Assembly (NCBI GenBank): GCA_045430305.1
Contig: JAILXW010000002.1
Location: 310,001-374,000 of the forward strand
Reading direction: 5' to 3'
DNA: 64,000 nucleotides
Source of the DNA: Agarilytica sp045430305
GTDB lineage: Bacteria; Pseudomonadota; Gammaproteobacteria; Pseudomonadales; Cellvibrionaceae
Of this stretch, positions 18,757 through 27,835 are shown one piece after another (position 1 is the stretch's first letter; the number at the start of each line of letters is the position of its first letter). The notes below the pieces were generated by a model. That model saw nothing but the letters and a program-made list of their open reading frames with translations, was not told where the DNA came from and did no database searches. The translations under genes and the position numbers were made by a program.

Positions 18757-21276
18757 TTGACTCTCACGATACCAGGCTACGAGGTTTTTGAGTCCATCGG
18801 TGAAGGCGGTATGGCCGAGGTCTATCGTGGGCGACACGCTCGCTTAGATCGCGAAGTCGCGCTCAAGGTCATGCTTAGCCGAACGGCAAAAGACCCCACC
18901 TTCGGTGACCGTTTTATTCGCGAGGCAAGAATAGCAGCGAAGCTTAATCACCCTCATATCGTACAAATTTATGACGTTAATCGATTCGAAGGCACGTTCT
19001 TTTTGTCGATGGAGTACGTTAAGGGGGGTGACCTAAGTAAAAAGCTCAGGCAGCAATTACCTGCTGCGGATCTTTCTAGAATCGTTCGCGATTTGTGTGA
19101 ATCTTTGGATTACGCGCACAGCCAAGGCTATATTCATCGCGATATTAAACCCGGCAATATATTGTTTCGTGAAAACGGTAGTCTAGCGTTATCTGACTTT
19201 GGTATCGCGCGGGCGATTCATTCTGATACGCATATGACGCAAACCGGTATGGTGGTAGGCACGCCTTCCTACATGAGCCCAGAGCAAGCACAAGGAAAAG
19301 ACCTTACAGGAAGTTCTGACCTATACAGTGTTGCGGTAATCGCATTTCAAATGGTTACGGGTACTCTGCCTTATCAAAGTGAATCTTCCATTAGTGTTGC
19401 CATTAAACATATCAACGAGCCTATTCCGGCATTGCCTGAGCACCTCGCGGCAATGCAAACGTTTTTTAATCGCGCTTTAGCGAAAGCACCGCAAGATCGT
19501 TTTGAAAATGGCAAGTCGATGTCGCAAGCCTTTTCTTTGGCTTTGAGTAAGGTGAAAGATTTTACTTGGCGAACTGGGAGCGATGAAGAAACGGAAGTGA
19601 TAGAGAGGCCTATCTCTGTATCGACCCATTCAGATTTCGAGGCTTTCACTTTAGAGCGGCAAGATGTCAGTGATCTAGAAACGGAAGTGCTTTCATCTCC
19701 ACCTGCGCCTGACGTAGGGGGGGCTCAAGAATTTGGCCAAACAGGTACAGTGGTAAGGCCTGCTTCTCATTCACAACAGCGTTTAGAGGCCGACAGTGCC
19801 CTATCTGGTGAGGTTGTACGTGAAAAAAGGAGAGGGGAGCAAACCAGCGCGCAGCGGGATGTTATGCAACAAAACCGCATACAAGTATTATTTACACAAA
19901 AAAACCGCGGGTTGATTATAGTCGGGTTGTTGCTTGTTTCTTTAGTTGCGGGAGCGACAATCTACTCGTCTGGCGTATCAGAAAATGAAGCGCATAACGT
20001 TTTATCTCCGGGGCAGAAAATTCGTGTTGCGCAATTGCTGGAGCGGGCGGATGAAAACGTTGCGAAGGGCGCGTTGCTAAGCCCTTTGGGTAACAATGCT
20101 TACGAAAACTATTTGGCTATACTGGCCATTTCGCCGGGAGATCCGGTTGCTACGACAGGGCTAAAGCAAATTTCGTCAATATTGGCGGAAGAGATAAGTC
20201 ATGCTATTGCAAAGTTTGAGTTTGAAGCAGCAAAAATAAAACTAAAAAAATTACAGGATGTAGAGCCAAATTCTGATGTTGTTGTGGCGTTGGATGAAGC
20301 GTTAGCGGCCGCCCAAAAAGATGTCCAAAACAGTATTGAAGAAGCGGTGGCAGAGGCGGCTAAGTCTGAATCGAATGGCGACATAACTTTGGCCATTAAT
20401 CAATATAATACAGCAATAAACTTAAGTTTGAATCACGGAAAGTCAAGCGAAAAGGCAGATGCTGCACTGGCGTTAATAGCAAATCAACTATTAGAAAGCG
20501 CTGACAATAATACGCGTAACCAATCTTATGATGCCGCTGGCGAAGACATTCGTTTAGCGGAAGCTGCACTCGCAAATATCGAGCATTCAGAGCTAACAAA
20601 TACACTGGCGGGTACGCAGCAAGCACTACGTAAAGCGCAGGCAAATACAGTATTACGAAAAAAGGTTAACAGTATTCTAGCTTTAGCCGAGCGGGCCTTA
20701 GCGAAAGGTAAGTTGGTGTCGCCTAAAAATGACAATGCGTACCATTACTACAATGCAGCACTTAATCTTCAGCCGGGCAACAGAGCCGCAAAGTCTGGTT
20801 TGGGGAAAACGTTAGATGCGCTTGACCTGCGAGCGAAAGATCAAATTCAAAATGGTGATCTAGATTTGGCTCAGGCTAGCATTGATAAGATCAAGCAGCG
20901 AGCACCGGGTGATCGAAGACTAAAGCAATTAAATCAAACGTTGGCTTCTGCGCAGAAAGAACAGTTGCGAAAGCAAGAGGTTGATAGCCAGGTTAAATCC
21001 TTATACGAGAAAGCAGATGTGTACCTGGCGCGTAATCGAGCGAAACGTGCGGATAAAATTTACCGAAGAATTGCACTGGTTTCTCCAAATGACCCAGGCT
21101 TGAAAAGCCTGGGCTATAAAATAGCCGACGCATATGCAGTATTGGCAGATGCTGAGATAAGAAAAAAAGACTGGCGTGATGTTTATGTTTGGGTTGATTT
21201 GGGTTTAAAACACAAGCCTGGCCATAAAAGGTTATTGGAACAAAAGGCTTTGGCAGATAAAAAATTAAAACGGTAG
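18757..21276 (+). CDS. Transmembrane Ser/Thr protein kinase with helical repeat sensor region
   Basis: An 839-aa Hanks-type kinase. The kinase domain fills residues ~8-270: glycine loop GEGGMAEVY, ATP-binding Lys37 in VALKVM, catalytic HRDIKPGN with Asp129, DFG at 147-149 and SYMSPEQAQG as the APE equivalent. A juxtamembrane stretch rich in Glu, Ser and Thr follows. A single membrane helix lies at about 386-405. The ~430-residue C-terminal part, outside the membrane, is rich in Ala, Leu and Lys and built from TPR-like helical pairs (for example GNNAYENYLAILAISPGDP and the similar NDNAYHYYNAALNLQPGNR). TTG at 18757 is the only reasonable start: an in-frame TAG lies 12 bases upstream and an AGGAA ribosome-binding site sits in between. 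Targets are unknown. Confidence 0.92.
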   Translation: MTLTIPGYEVFESIGEGGMAEVYRGRHARLDREVALKVMLSRTAKDPTFGDRFIREARIAAKLNHPHIVQIYDVNRFEGTFFLSMEYVKGGDLSKKLRQQLPAADLSRIVRDLCESLDYAHSQGYIHRDIKPGNILFRENGSLALSDFGIARAIHSDTHMTQTGMVVGTPSYMSPEQAQGKDLTGSSDLYSVAVIAFQMVTGTLPYQSESSISVAIKHINEPIPALPEHLAAMQTFFNRALAKAPQDRFENGKSMSQAFSLALSKVKDFTWRTGSDEETEVIERPISVSTHSDFEAFTLERQDVSDLETEVLSSPPAPDVGGAQEFGQTGTVVRPASHSQQRLEADSALSGEVVREKRRGEQTSAQRDVMQQNRIQVLFTQKNRGLIIVGLLLVSLVAGATIYSSGVSENEAHNVLSPGQKIRVAQLLERADENVAKGALLSPLGNNAYENYLAILAISPGDPVATTGLKQISSILAEEISHAIAKFEFEAAKIKLKKLQDVEPNSDVVVALDEALAAAQKDVQNSIEEAVAEAAKSESNGDITLAINQYNTAINLSLNHGKSSEKADAALALIANQLLESADNNTRNQSYDAAGEDIRLAEAALANIEHSELTNTLAGTQQALRKAQANTVLRKKVNSILALAERALAKGKLVSPKNDNAYHYYNAALNLQPGNRAAKSGLGKTLDALDLRAKDQIQNGDLDLAQASIDKIKQRAPGDRRLKQLNQTLASAQKEQLRKQEVDSQVKSLYEKADVYLARNRAKRADKIYRRIALVSPNDPGLKSLGYKIADAYAVLADAEIRKKDWRDVYVWVDLGLKHKPGHKRLLEQKALADKKLKR

Positions 21277-21360
21277 CGTAAAGTCAGATAGAGTTTCTGG
21301 GTAGGTAAAAAACGCATCCTTGCGAACCCACACATGGTTTTTCCTATTAAACTTTGATCG

Positions 21361-22236
21361 TTAGTCTGTAGTGCTTATAACTGCGCGCCGAATTTGATAG
21401 CCAGAAGCAACACCACCAATAAAGCGTGAATCAAAATTACCAATCCGTATTTTTCTTACATTGATTGTTGTTGAGCAAGTGCCGTTCAGGTCGCTGTTAG
21501 CAATGTCACCCGCGGAGATTGTTATAGAACCATCATCAATAAGTGTTTCAGCCTCATACGAATCTATAAAGAAATCAGAACACGTTGTAATGGCCTCGAT
21601 TTCTACAGAAGCTTGTGGGTCAATATCGTTCCAAGAAATAACAATATCATCAGAACTGCGGCTGTAGGTGTTGCTGGCAATTGGCGCGGTGAGTTCAAAT
21701 GTTTGTGGAAGAGTTACAACATTGTTTCTCGCATCTGAGCCTATATGCTCATCTCTAAAGAGCGCTAGGCGATACTCACGATCATTACTTTGCGGTAAAG
21801 TTGCCGAATACCAATCGCCCAGTACATTAATAATGACACGAGAAAACAAAAAATCATAAGACTCACGTTGAGATCTACTTTGTCTAAATTCTTTCTGTGT
21901 ATCTTCTAAGTCACGAAAAGCCTCGAAAAGATTCCCCTCAATGGCGACCGACTCAATGTCTGGCCCTGCAGATAACCATAGCTCGTCGTCTCCGACTAAA
22001 GTAATAAAATCACCATCGGCGACGGCGCCAGAAGGCGGAACGCCACGAGTGAATTGTGCTTCAGCATAAACGTGACTGTCACCATCAGAAATTACTTGAA
22101 AGGTCGCAAATATTTGCCCGGTAGATACACTATCAGAACGAATTTGATCGTCTTCGCTGTTACCGCCACAAGCGCTAAGAAAACTTGCGATGCTGAGGCC
22201 CGCGATACTTTTTATAGTAAGTTTTTTAATAAACAT
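21361..22236 (-). CDS. Hypothetical lipoprotein
   Basis: A 291-aa protein with a type II signal peptide: lysine-rich start, hydrophobic core and lipobox LSAC with Cys23, followed by a Gly-Gly-Asn spacer that allows outer-membrane sorting. The mature part is acidic and appears to be mostly beta-strand, with repeated Ile-Thr-Ile type segments. I do not recognise the family. A perfect AAGGAAG ribosome-binding site precedes the ATG. It lies 26 bases downstream of the outer-membrane protein gene on the same strand, so the two form a likely operon. Confidence 0.7.
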   Translation of the reverse strand: MFIKKLTIKSIAGLSIASFLSACGGNSEDDQIRSDSVSTGQIFATFQVISDGDSHVYAEAQFTRGVPPSGAVADGDFITLVGDDELWLSAGPDIESVAIEGNLFEAFRDLEDTQKEFRQSRSQRESYDFLFSRVIINVLGDWYSATLPQSNDREYRLALFRDEHIGSDARNNVVTLPQTFELTAPIASNTYSRSSDDIVISWNDIDPQASVEIEAITTCSDFFIDSYEAETLIDDGSITISAGDIANSDLNGTCSTTINVRKIRIGNFDSRFIGGVASGYQIRRAVISTTD

Positions 22237-22262
22237 TTTTCTTCCTTTATTTCTAATGATGT

Positions 22263-22793
22263 TTAAAAAGAGAAGCGAGCGCCGCCGCCGAATAGCGTTA
22301 GATCACTACCAGACACATCATTGATATATTTTATTTCCCCTTGCAGGGCGAATAGCCCCCCTATGGGGATAACCAGTTTGGAATTTAAATAGGGGCGTGC
22401 CTCTCGATCATCGCTAAATCTTCGGCCTTTGTAATAACCCTCGCTTTTGGCAAGAATAATACCGCCGCCAATCTCCAGTTTTATTCCCTTTAATTTGAAG
22501 TCTTTTCCAATTCCTGCATAGACACCATCTATTTCAATTTCTACGTCTCTCTTGCCTAGGTTGGTATCAATGAGGTACATCTGATCGATTTCGAGATAAC
22601 CTAAGCGATAGATGAGTGCATTTGTATAGGCGACACTTGGGTCAATAAAGACACCGTCGTCGTAGCCGCCCGAGGTTGAATTTGCTATGCCAACGTTGGC
22701 TTCAACACGAAAGGCTCGTTCAGCGAACGATTGTGATGCGGCGCTTAGCAATATTGAAATAAGGCATATGTTTTTTAATAGGTATTTATTCAT
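22263..22793 (-). CDS. Small outer-membrane beta-barrel protein
   Basis: A 176-aa protein with a clear signal peptide cleaved after SQSFA. The mature chain alternates hydrophobic and polar residues in strand-sized blocks and ends ...LFGGGARFSF, with a terminal phenylalanine as required by the BAM machinery. This fits an eight-stranded barrel of the OmpA/Opa-like superfamily. No specific ligand or function is apparent. It is first in a two-gene unit with the lipoprotein gene. Confidence 0.7.
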   Translation of the reverse strand: MNKYLLKNICLISILLSAASQSFAERAFRVEANVGIANSTSGGYDDGVFIDPSVAYTNALIYRLGYLEIDQMYLIDTNLGKRDVEIEIDGVYAGIGKDFKLKGIKLEIGGGIILAKSEGYYKGRRFSDDREARPYLNSKLVIPIGGLFALQGEIKYINDVSGSDLTLFGGGARFSF

Positions 22794-23030
22794 TATTTGT
22801 GCGATCTCCTGATTTTATTAATCGGTCCTACAGTTTTGTGCTCGTTCGTTTTGTTATTGCTTAGTCGAATAAGTTGATGGGAAGTGTATAGAACGATGGG
22901 GAGGGGCGCTAAATGGAAACGTGACTAGAATGAAAACCAAATAGACATAAATTGGGGTTTGTCTGTCTATGTGGTGAATAGATGTGTGCGAGCCAGTTTC
23001 GCGCGATTACGGCTTTTGCTGGAGCTTTTC

Positions 23031-24017
23031 CTATTTGTCTTTAAATTCCGAAATCAACCTTTCCGCTGCAACAGTCGCGGGTAGGTTGCCCTCGATCACG
23101 GCTTTTTCTAGAGCTGGCACGAGTGCTTTAACTCGCTCATCGTGTTTGAGTTCAGTTAGTAAGCTGTCTGCGGTTTCGCTCCACATCCAAGCTTGCGCTT
23201 GAGCGGCGCGGCGGCTATCGAGCTCACCGGTACTGGTCATGATGTCGCGGTATTCCTCGACGGTTTTCCATACCTCGTTTATGCCTTCTTCTTTCAAAGC
23301 CGATAGTGCTTGGACCCTGGCGGTCCAGTGTTTGCTGCGAGGGTGTAAAAAATGCATAGCCATGCGGTAGTCGGCCACTGTGCGATTGGCTGCGGGTAAG
23401 TGGTCGCCGTCCGCTTTATTCACTAGCACCACATCAGCCAGTTCCATAATGCCGCGTTTAATTCCTTGCAGTTCGTCGCCCCCGCCGGGAAGCAACAACA
23501 GCAGAAACATGTCGGTCATTTGCGCAACAGCAGTTTCAGATTGGCCCACACCCACAGTTTCTACCAATATCACATCAAACCCGGCAGCCTCACACAATAA
23601 AAGTGTTTCGCGGGTTCTACGCGTAACGCCCCCTAATGTTTGACCGGCAGGCGAGGGGCGAATAAAGGCTTCTTTTTTGCGGGAAAGTTCCTCCATTCGG
23701 GTTTTGTCGCCCAGTATCGAACCGCCACTTAAGGCGGAGGTTGGGTCAACTGCCAGTACGGCGACTTTATGACCCCGCTCAATCACGTGAGTGCCGAAGC
23801 CTTCTATAAAGGTAGATTTACCCACTCCGGGCACGCCAGAAATCCCTAAGCGAACCGCGTTACCGGTGTGAGGCATGATCACTTCCAATAGCTCTGCCGC
23901 CTGTTTGCGGTGTTCCAACAGCGTAGATTCCACCAAGGTGATACCGCGTGCTAAGGCGCGACGGTTACCTTGGATAATCTGTTCAGCGAGTTGTTGGGGC
24001 GATGTAGGTGAAGGCAT
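23031..24017 (-). CDS. meaB: Methylmalonyl-CoA mutase-associated GTPase MeaB
   Basis: A 328-aa G3E-type GTPase that loads and protects adenosylcobalamin in methylmalonyl-CoA mutase. The Walker A motif GVPGVGKST lies near residues 60-68, followed by AVLAVDPTS, the switch-region ETVGVGQSE, and NKAD as the guanine-specificity motif. The length is normal for MeaB/ArgK. It is the last gene of the mutase/propionyl-CoA carboxylase operon, 152 bases after the previous gene, which supports this assignment over a general ArgK role. Confidence 0.95.
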   Translation of the reverse strand: MPSPTSPQQLAEQIIQGNRRALARGITLVESTLLEHRKQAAELLEVIMPHTGNAVRLGISGVPGVGKSTFIEGFGTHVIERGHKVAVLAVDPTSALSGGSILGDKTRMEELSRKKEAFIRPSPAGQTLGGVTRRTRETLLLCEAAGFDVILVETVGVGQSETAVAQMTDMFLLLLLPGGGDELQGIKRGIMELADVVLVNKADGDHLPAANRTVADYRMAMHFLHPRSKHWTARVQALSALKEEGINEVWKTVEEYRDIMTSTGELDSRRAAQAQAWMWSETADSLLTELKHDERVKALVPALEKAVIEGNLPATVAAERLISEFKDK

Positions 24018-24169
24018 ATATCGTGTACTGGTTACTTAAATGAAAGGGGTGAAGTGTTAAAAAGCACGCCGCTCCTAGGTTTTATATAAGTAAGTATGAG
24101 CCACATGAGCCAATTTAGAAAATAGATGCCCGCTCCGGGTCAAAGATGCGGGCCTAATACTGCTGCTAA

Positions 24170-26152
24170 TTATTCAAACTCAACAATGATGTGATCGACC
24201 ATCAGGCTATCGCCAACCGTGGCAGAGACCTTCTTCACGACGCCGTCTTTTTCGGCTCGCAGGCTATTTTCCATTTTCATGGCTTCAAGTACGGCAAGTT
24301 CTTCACCTTCTTTTACTTCCTTGCCTTCTTCAGCAGAAAGGGAAACCAAAAGGCCTGGCATAGGTGACATTAAAAACTTAGAAAGGTCTGGAGCTTCTTT
24401 CTCTAGCATGTAGTTGTTCATTTCTGCCGCGATCGGCGTAAGCACCAGGGCTTGTACTTCGGCGCCACGGTAGAAAATTTTGTAAGCGGAGTCTTTGCGT
24501 TCCACCTGCATACACACGTCGCGGCCATTGATGTTGGCTTTAAATAGCGGTTCGCCCAATTGCCAGTCGCTTTCAATGCTGTAAGTGTTTGCATTGAGCT
24601 TCACCTCGAAACCATCTTCACTGAGATCAGCGGTGACAGGGAACCGGTTTTCGCCGAAGAGCACTATCCAGTCGTTGGGCACATTGCATTCGTGGCCGGG
24701 CATTTGGCCGCTCAACATACCAGCGCGTTCGCGGTAATATTGGTTAACACATGAAGCAATCACGGCAATTAATTCGGGGTCTTCCTGTGGCACCATTTCG
24801 GCGCTAAAACCGTCGGGGTATTCTTCAGCAATAAGGTTTGTAGTGAGGCGGCCTTCTTTAAATCGAGGCATGGCATACAAAGCGTTTAGGAAGCTAATAT
24901 TGTGGCCAACACCACGAATGTAATAGGCATCTAGCGCGTCAACCATTCGTTCGGTAGCTTGCTCTCGATTTTCTCCATAAGTAATGAGTTTAGCGATCAT
25001 AGGGTCGTAAAACATCGACACTTCACCGCCTTCGTAAACGCCGGTGTCTACGCGTACGCCCTCACCTTCTGGCGCGATGTAATTGGTAACGCGGCCAGTG
25101 GAGGGTAAAAAATTACGGAATGGGTTTTCGGCGTAAACACGCGATTCGATGGCCCAGCCTGTGAGTTTAATATCGTCTTGTTTGAGTGGTAGAGCCTCAC
25201 CTGCTGCAACGCGAATCATTAACTCAACTAAGTCTTGACCGGTCACCAATTCGGTAACGGGGTGTTCTACTTGTAGGCGCGTATTCATTTCCAAGAAGTA
25301 GAAATTAAGGTCGGCGTCAGCAATAAATTCCACCGTACCAGCAGATTTATATTCAACTGCTTTCGCTAAGGCGCAAGATTGCTCGCCCATTTTTTTTCGA
25401 ACTTCTTCAGTAAGAAACGGTGAGGGCGCCTCTTCAATGACTTTCTGGTGGCGACGTTGGATCGAGCACTCACGCTCACCCAGATAAATCACATTGCCGT
25501 GGCCATCAGCCATAACCTGAATTTCAATATGGCGAGGTTCCTGAATGAATTTCTCAATAAATATTCGGTCGTCACCAAAAGAAGAGCGTGCTTCATTCGT
25601 TGCGCGTTCAAAACCGTCACGGCATTCTGCTTCGTTCCAAGCAACGCGCATGCCTTTACCGCCGCCACCAGCTGAAGCTTTCAGCATAACGGGGTAACCA
25701 ATATCACTCGAAATAACAACGGCTTGGTCTGCGTCTTTTACCACGTCTGTGTAACCGGGAATGGTGTTAACACCGGATTTTTCTGCAATCAGTTTGGACG
25801 TGATTTTGTCGCCCATGGATTCGATTGCGTACGCGCCAGGGCCTATAAACGCGATGCCTGCTTCATCTAATGCTTTAGTAAAGTCTTTGTTTTCCGATAG
25901 GAAACCGTAGCCTGGGTGAACGGCGTCTGCGCCGGTTTTTTTGCACGCTTCTACAATTTTTTCAATAACCAAATATGATTCTGATGATGCAGAAGCACCA
26001 ATATGAATGGCTTCATCCGCTTCTTTTACATGCAGGGCATTGCGGTCTGCATCTGAATAAACTGCAACGGTGGCGATGCCCATTTTCTTAGCCGTGCGGA
26101 AAACACGGCAGGCAATTTCGCCTCTGTTAGCGACAAGAATTTTTTTGAACAT
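24170..26152 (-). CDS. pccA: Propionyl-CoA carboxylase biotin-containing alpha subunit
   Basis: A 660-aa protein with an ATP-dependent biotin carboxylase domain (residues ~1-450, starting FKKILVANRGEIACRV), a linking BT-type region and a C-terminal biotinyl domain with EAMKMEN, whose lysine (~626) carries biotin. It carboxylates biotin, which PccB then uses to convert propionyl-CoA to methylmalonyl-CoA. The ATG at 26152 was chosen for its AAGGAA ribosome-binding site and the immediate family N-terminus; an upstream in-frame start would add 17 unrelated residues. Acetyl- or methylcrotonyl-CoA carboxylase alternatives are less likely next to the mutase gene. Confidence 0.93.
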   Translation of the reverse strand: MFKKILVANRGEIACRVFRTAKKMGIATVAVYSDADRNALHVKEADEAIHIGASASSESYLVIEKIVEACKKTGADAVHPGYGFLSENKDFTKALDEAGIAFIGPGAYAIESMGDKITSKLIAEKSGVNTIPGYTDVVKDADQAVVISSDIGYPVMLKASAGGGGKGMRVAWNEAECRDGFERATNEARSSFGDDRIFIEKFIQEPRHIEIQVMADGHGNVIYLGERECSIQRRHQKVIEEAPSPFLTEEVRKKMGEQSCALAKAVEYKSAGTVEFIADADLNFYFLEMNTRLQVEHPVTELVTGQDLVELMIRVAAGEALPLKQDDIKLTGWAIESRVYAENPFRNFLPSTGRVTNYIAPEGEGVRVDTGVYEGGEVSMFYDPMIAKLITYGENREQATERMVDALDAYYIRGVGHNISFLNALYAMPRFKEGRLTTNLIAEEYPDGFSAEMVPQEDPELIAVIASCVNQYYRERAGMLSGQMPGHECNVPNDWIVLFGENRFPVTADLSEDGFEVKLNANTYSIESDWQLGEPLFKANINGRDVCMQVERKDSAYKIFYRGAEVQALVLTPIAAEMNNYMLEKEAPDLSKFLMSPMPGLLVSLSAEEGKEVKEGEELAVLEAMKMENSLRAEKDGVVKKVSATVGDSLMVDHIIVEFE

Positions 26153-26246
26153 TTTTATTGTTCCTTTTTCCTGTTGCTGCGATATTGGAGCAGCAACAAT
26201 CACATTGTATTGGCTAGAGTATGTTTAAGTGCGGGCTAGGCTGTAT

Positions 26247-27779
26247 CTATAGGGGAATATTGCCATGCTTGCGCCAAGGGTTTTTCACTTCTTTATCTTT
26301 CAGCATAGATAAAGAGCGACAGACGCGTTTTCGTGTTTCGTGTGGAAGGATGACGTCGTCAATATAGCCCCGCTTGCCGGCTTCAAAAGGCGAGCAGAAT
26401 GTTTCTTGATAGTTGTTGGTGTGTGTTTGGATTTTATTCGTATCACCAATGTCTTTACGGAAAATAATTTCTACTGCACCTTTAGCACCCATTACCGCAA
26501 TTTCTGCAGTTGGCCACGCGAAATTGACGTCGCCGCGTAAATGTTTAGATGACATAACATCGTATGCACCGCCGTAGGCTTTTCGTGTGATTAAGGTGAT
26601 TTTTGGAACGGTACATTCTGCGTAGGCATACAAGAGTTTTGCGCCGTGTTTGATGATGCCTCCATACTCTTGTGAAGTCCCGGGCATAAAGCCAGGTACG
26701 TCAACGAGGGTAAGAACGGGAATGTTGAAAGCATCGCAGAAGCGAACAAAGCGCGCCGCTTTTTTAGAGGCGTCGATGTCTAAGCAGCCCGCCAATACCA
26801 TGGGTTGATTGCCCACAACGCCTACCGTTGAGCCTTCCATACGTATAAAACCGGTCACAATATTTGGTGCATACTTGGGTTGTAACTCGAAAAATTCTTG
26901 CTCATCAGCAATTTTAAGAATTACTTCCTTCATGTCGTATGGTTTGTTGGGGTCGTCTGGAATAATCGTGTCGAGCGATAAATCTTTACGTTCGGCAGAA
27001 TCTTCTGTTGGCCAAACCGGTGGTTTTTCTTTGTTGTTGGCAGGTAGGTAGTTAATAAAACGACGTAACTTCATAAGTGCATCAACATCGTTTTCAAACG
27101 CCAGATCGGCAACGCCCGATTTAGACGAGTGAGTAGAGGCACCGCCTAATTCTTCAGCAGTTACTTCTTCGTGTGTAACTGTTTTAACGACGTCGGGGCC
27201 GGTAACAAACATGTACGAGCTGTCTTGCACCATGAAAATGAAATCGGTGAGCGCAGGTGAATATACTGCACCACCAGCACAAGGGCCCATAATCATGGAA
27301 ATTTGTGGAATAACACCAGAAGCTAATACATTGCGCTGGAATACTTCGGCATAACCACCCAGTGCCGCGACACCTTCTTGAATACGAGCGCCGCCGGAAT
27401 CGTTTAAGCCGATTACTGGCGCACCTACCTTCATCGCGTGTTCCATAACTTTACAAATTTTTTCGGCGTGCGCTTCAGAGAGCGAACCGCCAAACACGGT
27501 GAAGTCTTGGCTGTATAAAAATACGAGGCGACCGTTAATAGTGCCGTAACCAATCACAACCCCATCACCAGAAATATGCTCTTTGTCCATGCCAAAGTTA
27601 GCGCAGCGATGTTCTACGAACATATCCCATTCTTCAAATGTATCGGGGTCGAGCAAAAGCTCAATACGCTCGCGAGCAGTTAACTTGCCTTTTTTGTGTT
27701 GGGAGTCAATACGTCGTTGACCTCCGCCCAGACGAGCCGCTTCTCGTTTTTCTTCCAAGCGATTTAGCATGTCTTGCAT
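26247..27779 (-). CDS. pccB: Propionyl-CoA carboxylase carboxyltransferase beta subunit
   Basis: A 510-aa carboxyltransferase that moves the carboxyl group from biotin to propionyl-CoA. The N-terminal and C-terminal crotonase-like halves are both complete. Oxyanion-hole glycine pairs are visible in GPCAGGAVYSPALTDF and in the RKAYGGAYDVM region of the second half. Length and N-terminus (KGKLTARERIELLLD) are those of PccB. It lies between the mutase gene (56 bases) and pccA (94 bases) on the same strand. Confidence 0.95.
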   Translation of the reverse strand: MQDMLNRLEEKREAARLGGGQRRIDSQHKKGKLTARERIELLLDPDTFEEWDMFVEHRCANFGMDKEHISGDGVVIGYGTINGRLVFLYSQDFTVFGGSLSEAHAEKICKVMEHAMKVGAPVIGLNDSGGARIQEGVAALGGYAEVFQRNVLASGVIPQISMIMGPCAGGAVYSPALTDFIFMVQDSSYMFVTGPDVVKTVTHEEVTAEELGGASTHSSKSGVADLAFENDVDALMKLRRFINYLPANNKEKPPVWPTEDSAERKDLSLDTIIPDDPNKPYDMKEVILKIADEQEFFELQPKYAPNIVTGFIRMEGSTVGVVGNQPMVLAGCLDIDASKKAARFVRFCDAFNIPVLTLVDVPGFMPGTSQEYGGIIKHGAKLLYAYAECTVPKITLITRKAYGGAYDVMSSKHLRGDVNFAWPTAEIAVMGAKGAVEIIFRKDIGDTNKIQTHTNNYQETFCSPFEAGKRGYIDDVILPHETRKRVCRSLSMLKDKEVKNPWRKHGNIPL

Positions 27780-27835
27780 AGCGTTATGTTCCTGTGCTTT
27801 TGTAAGTGCCTATATAAAATTCATGTTGGCGAGAA

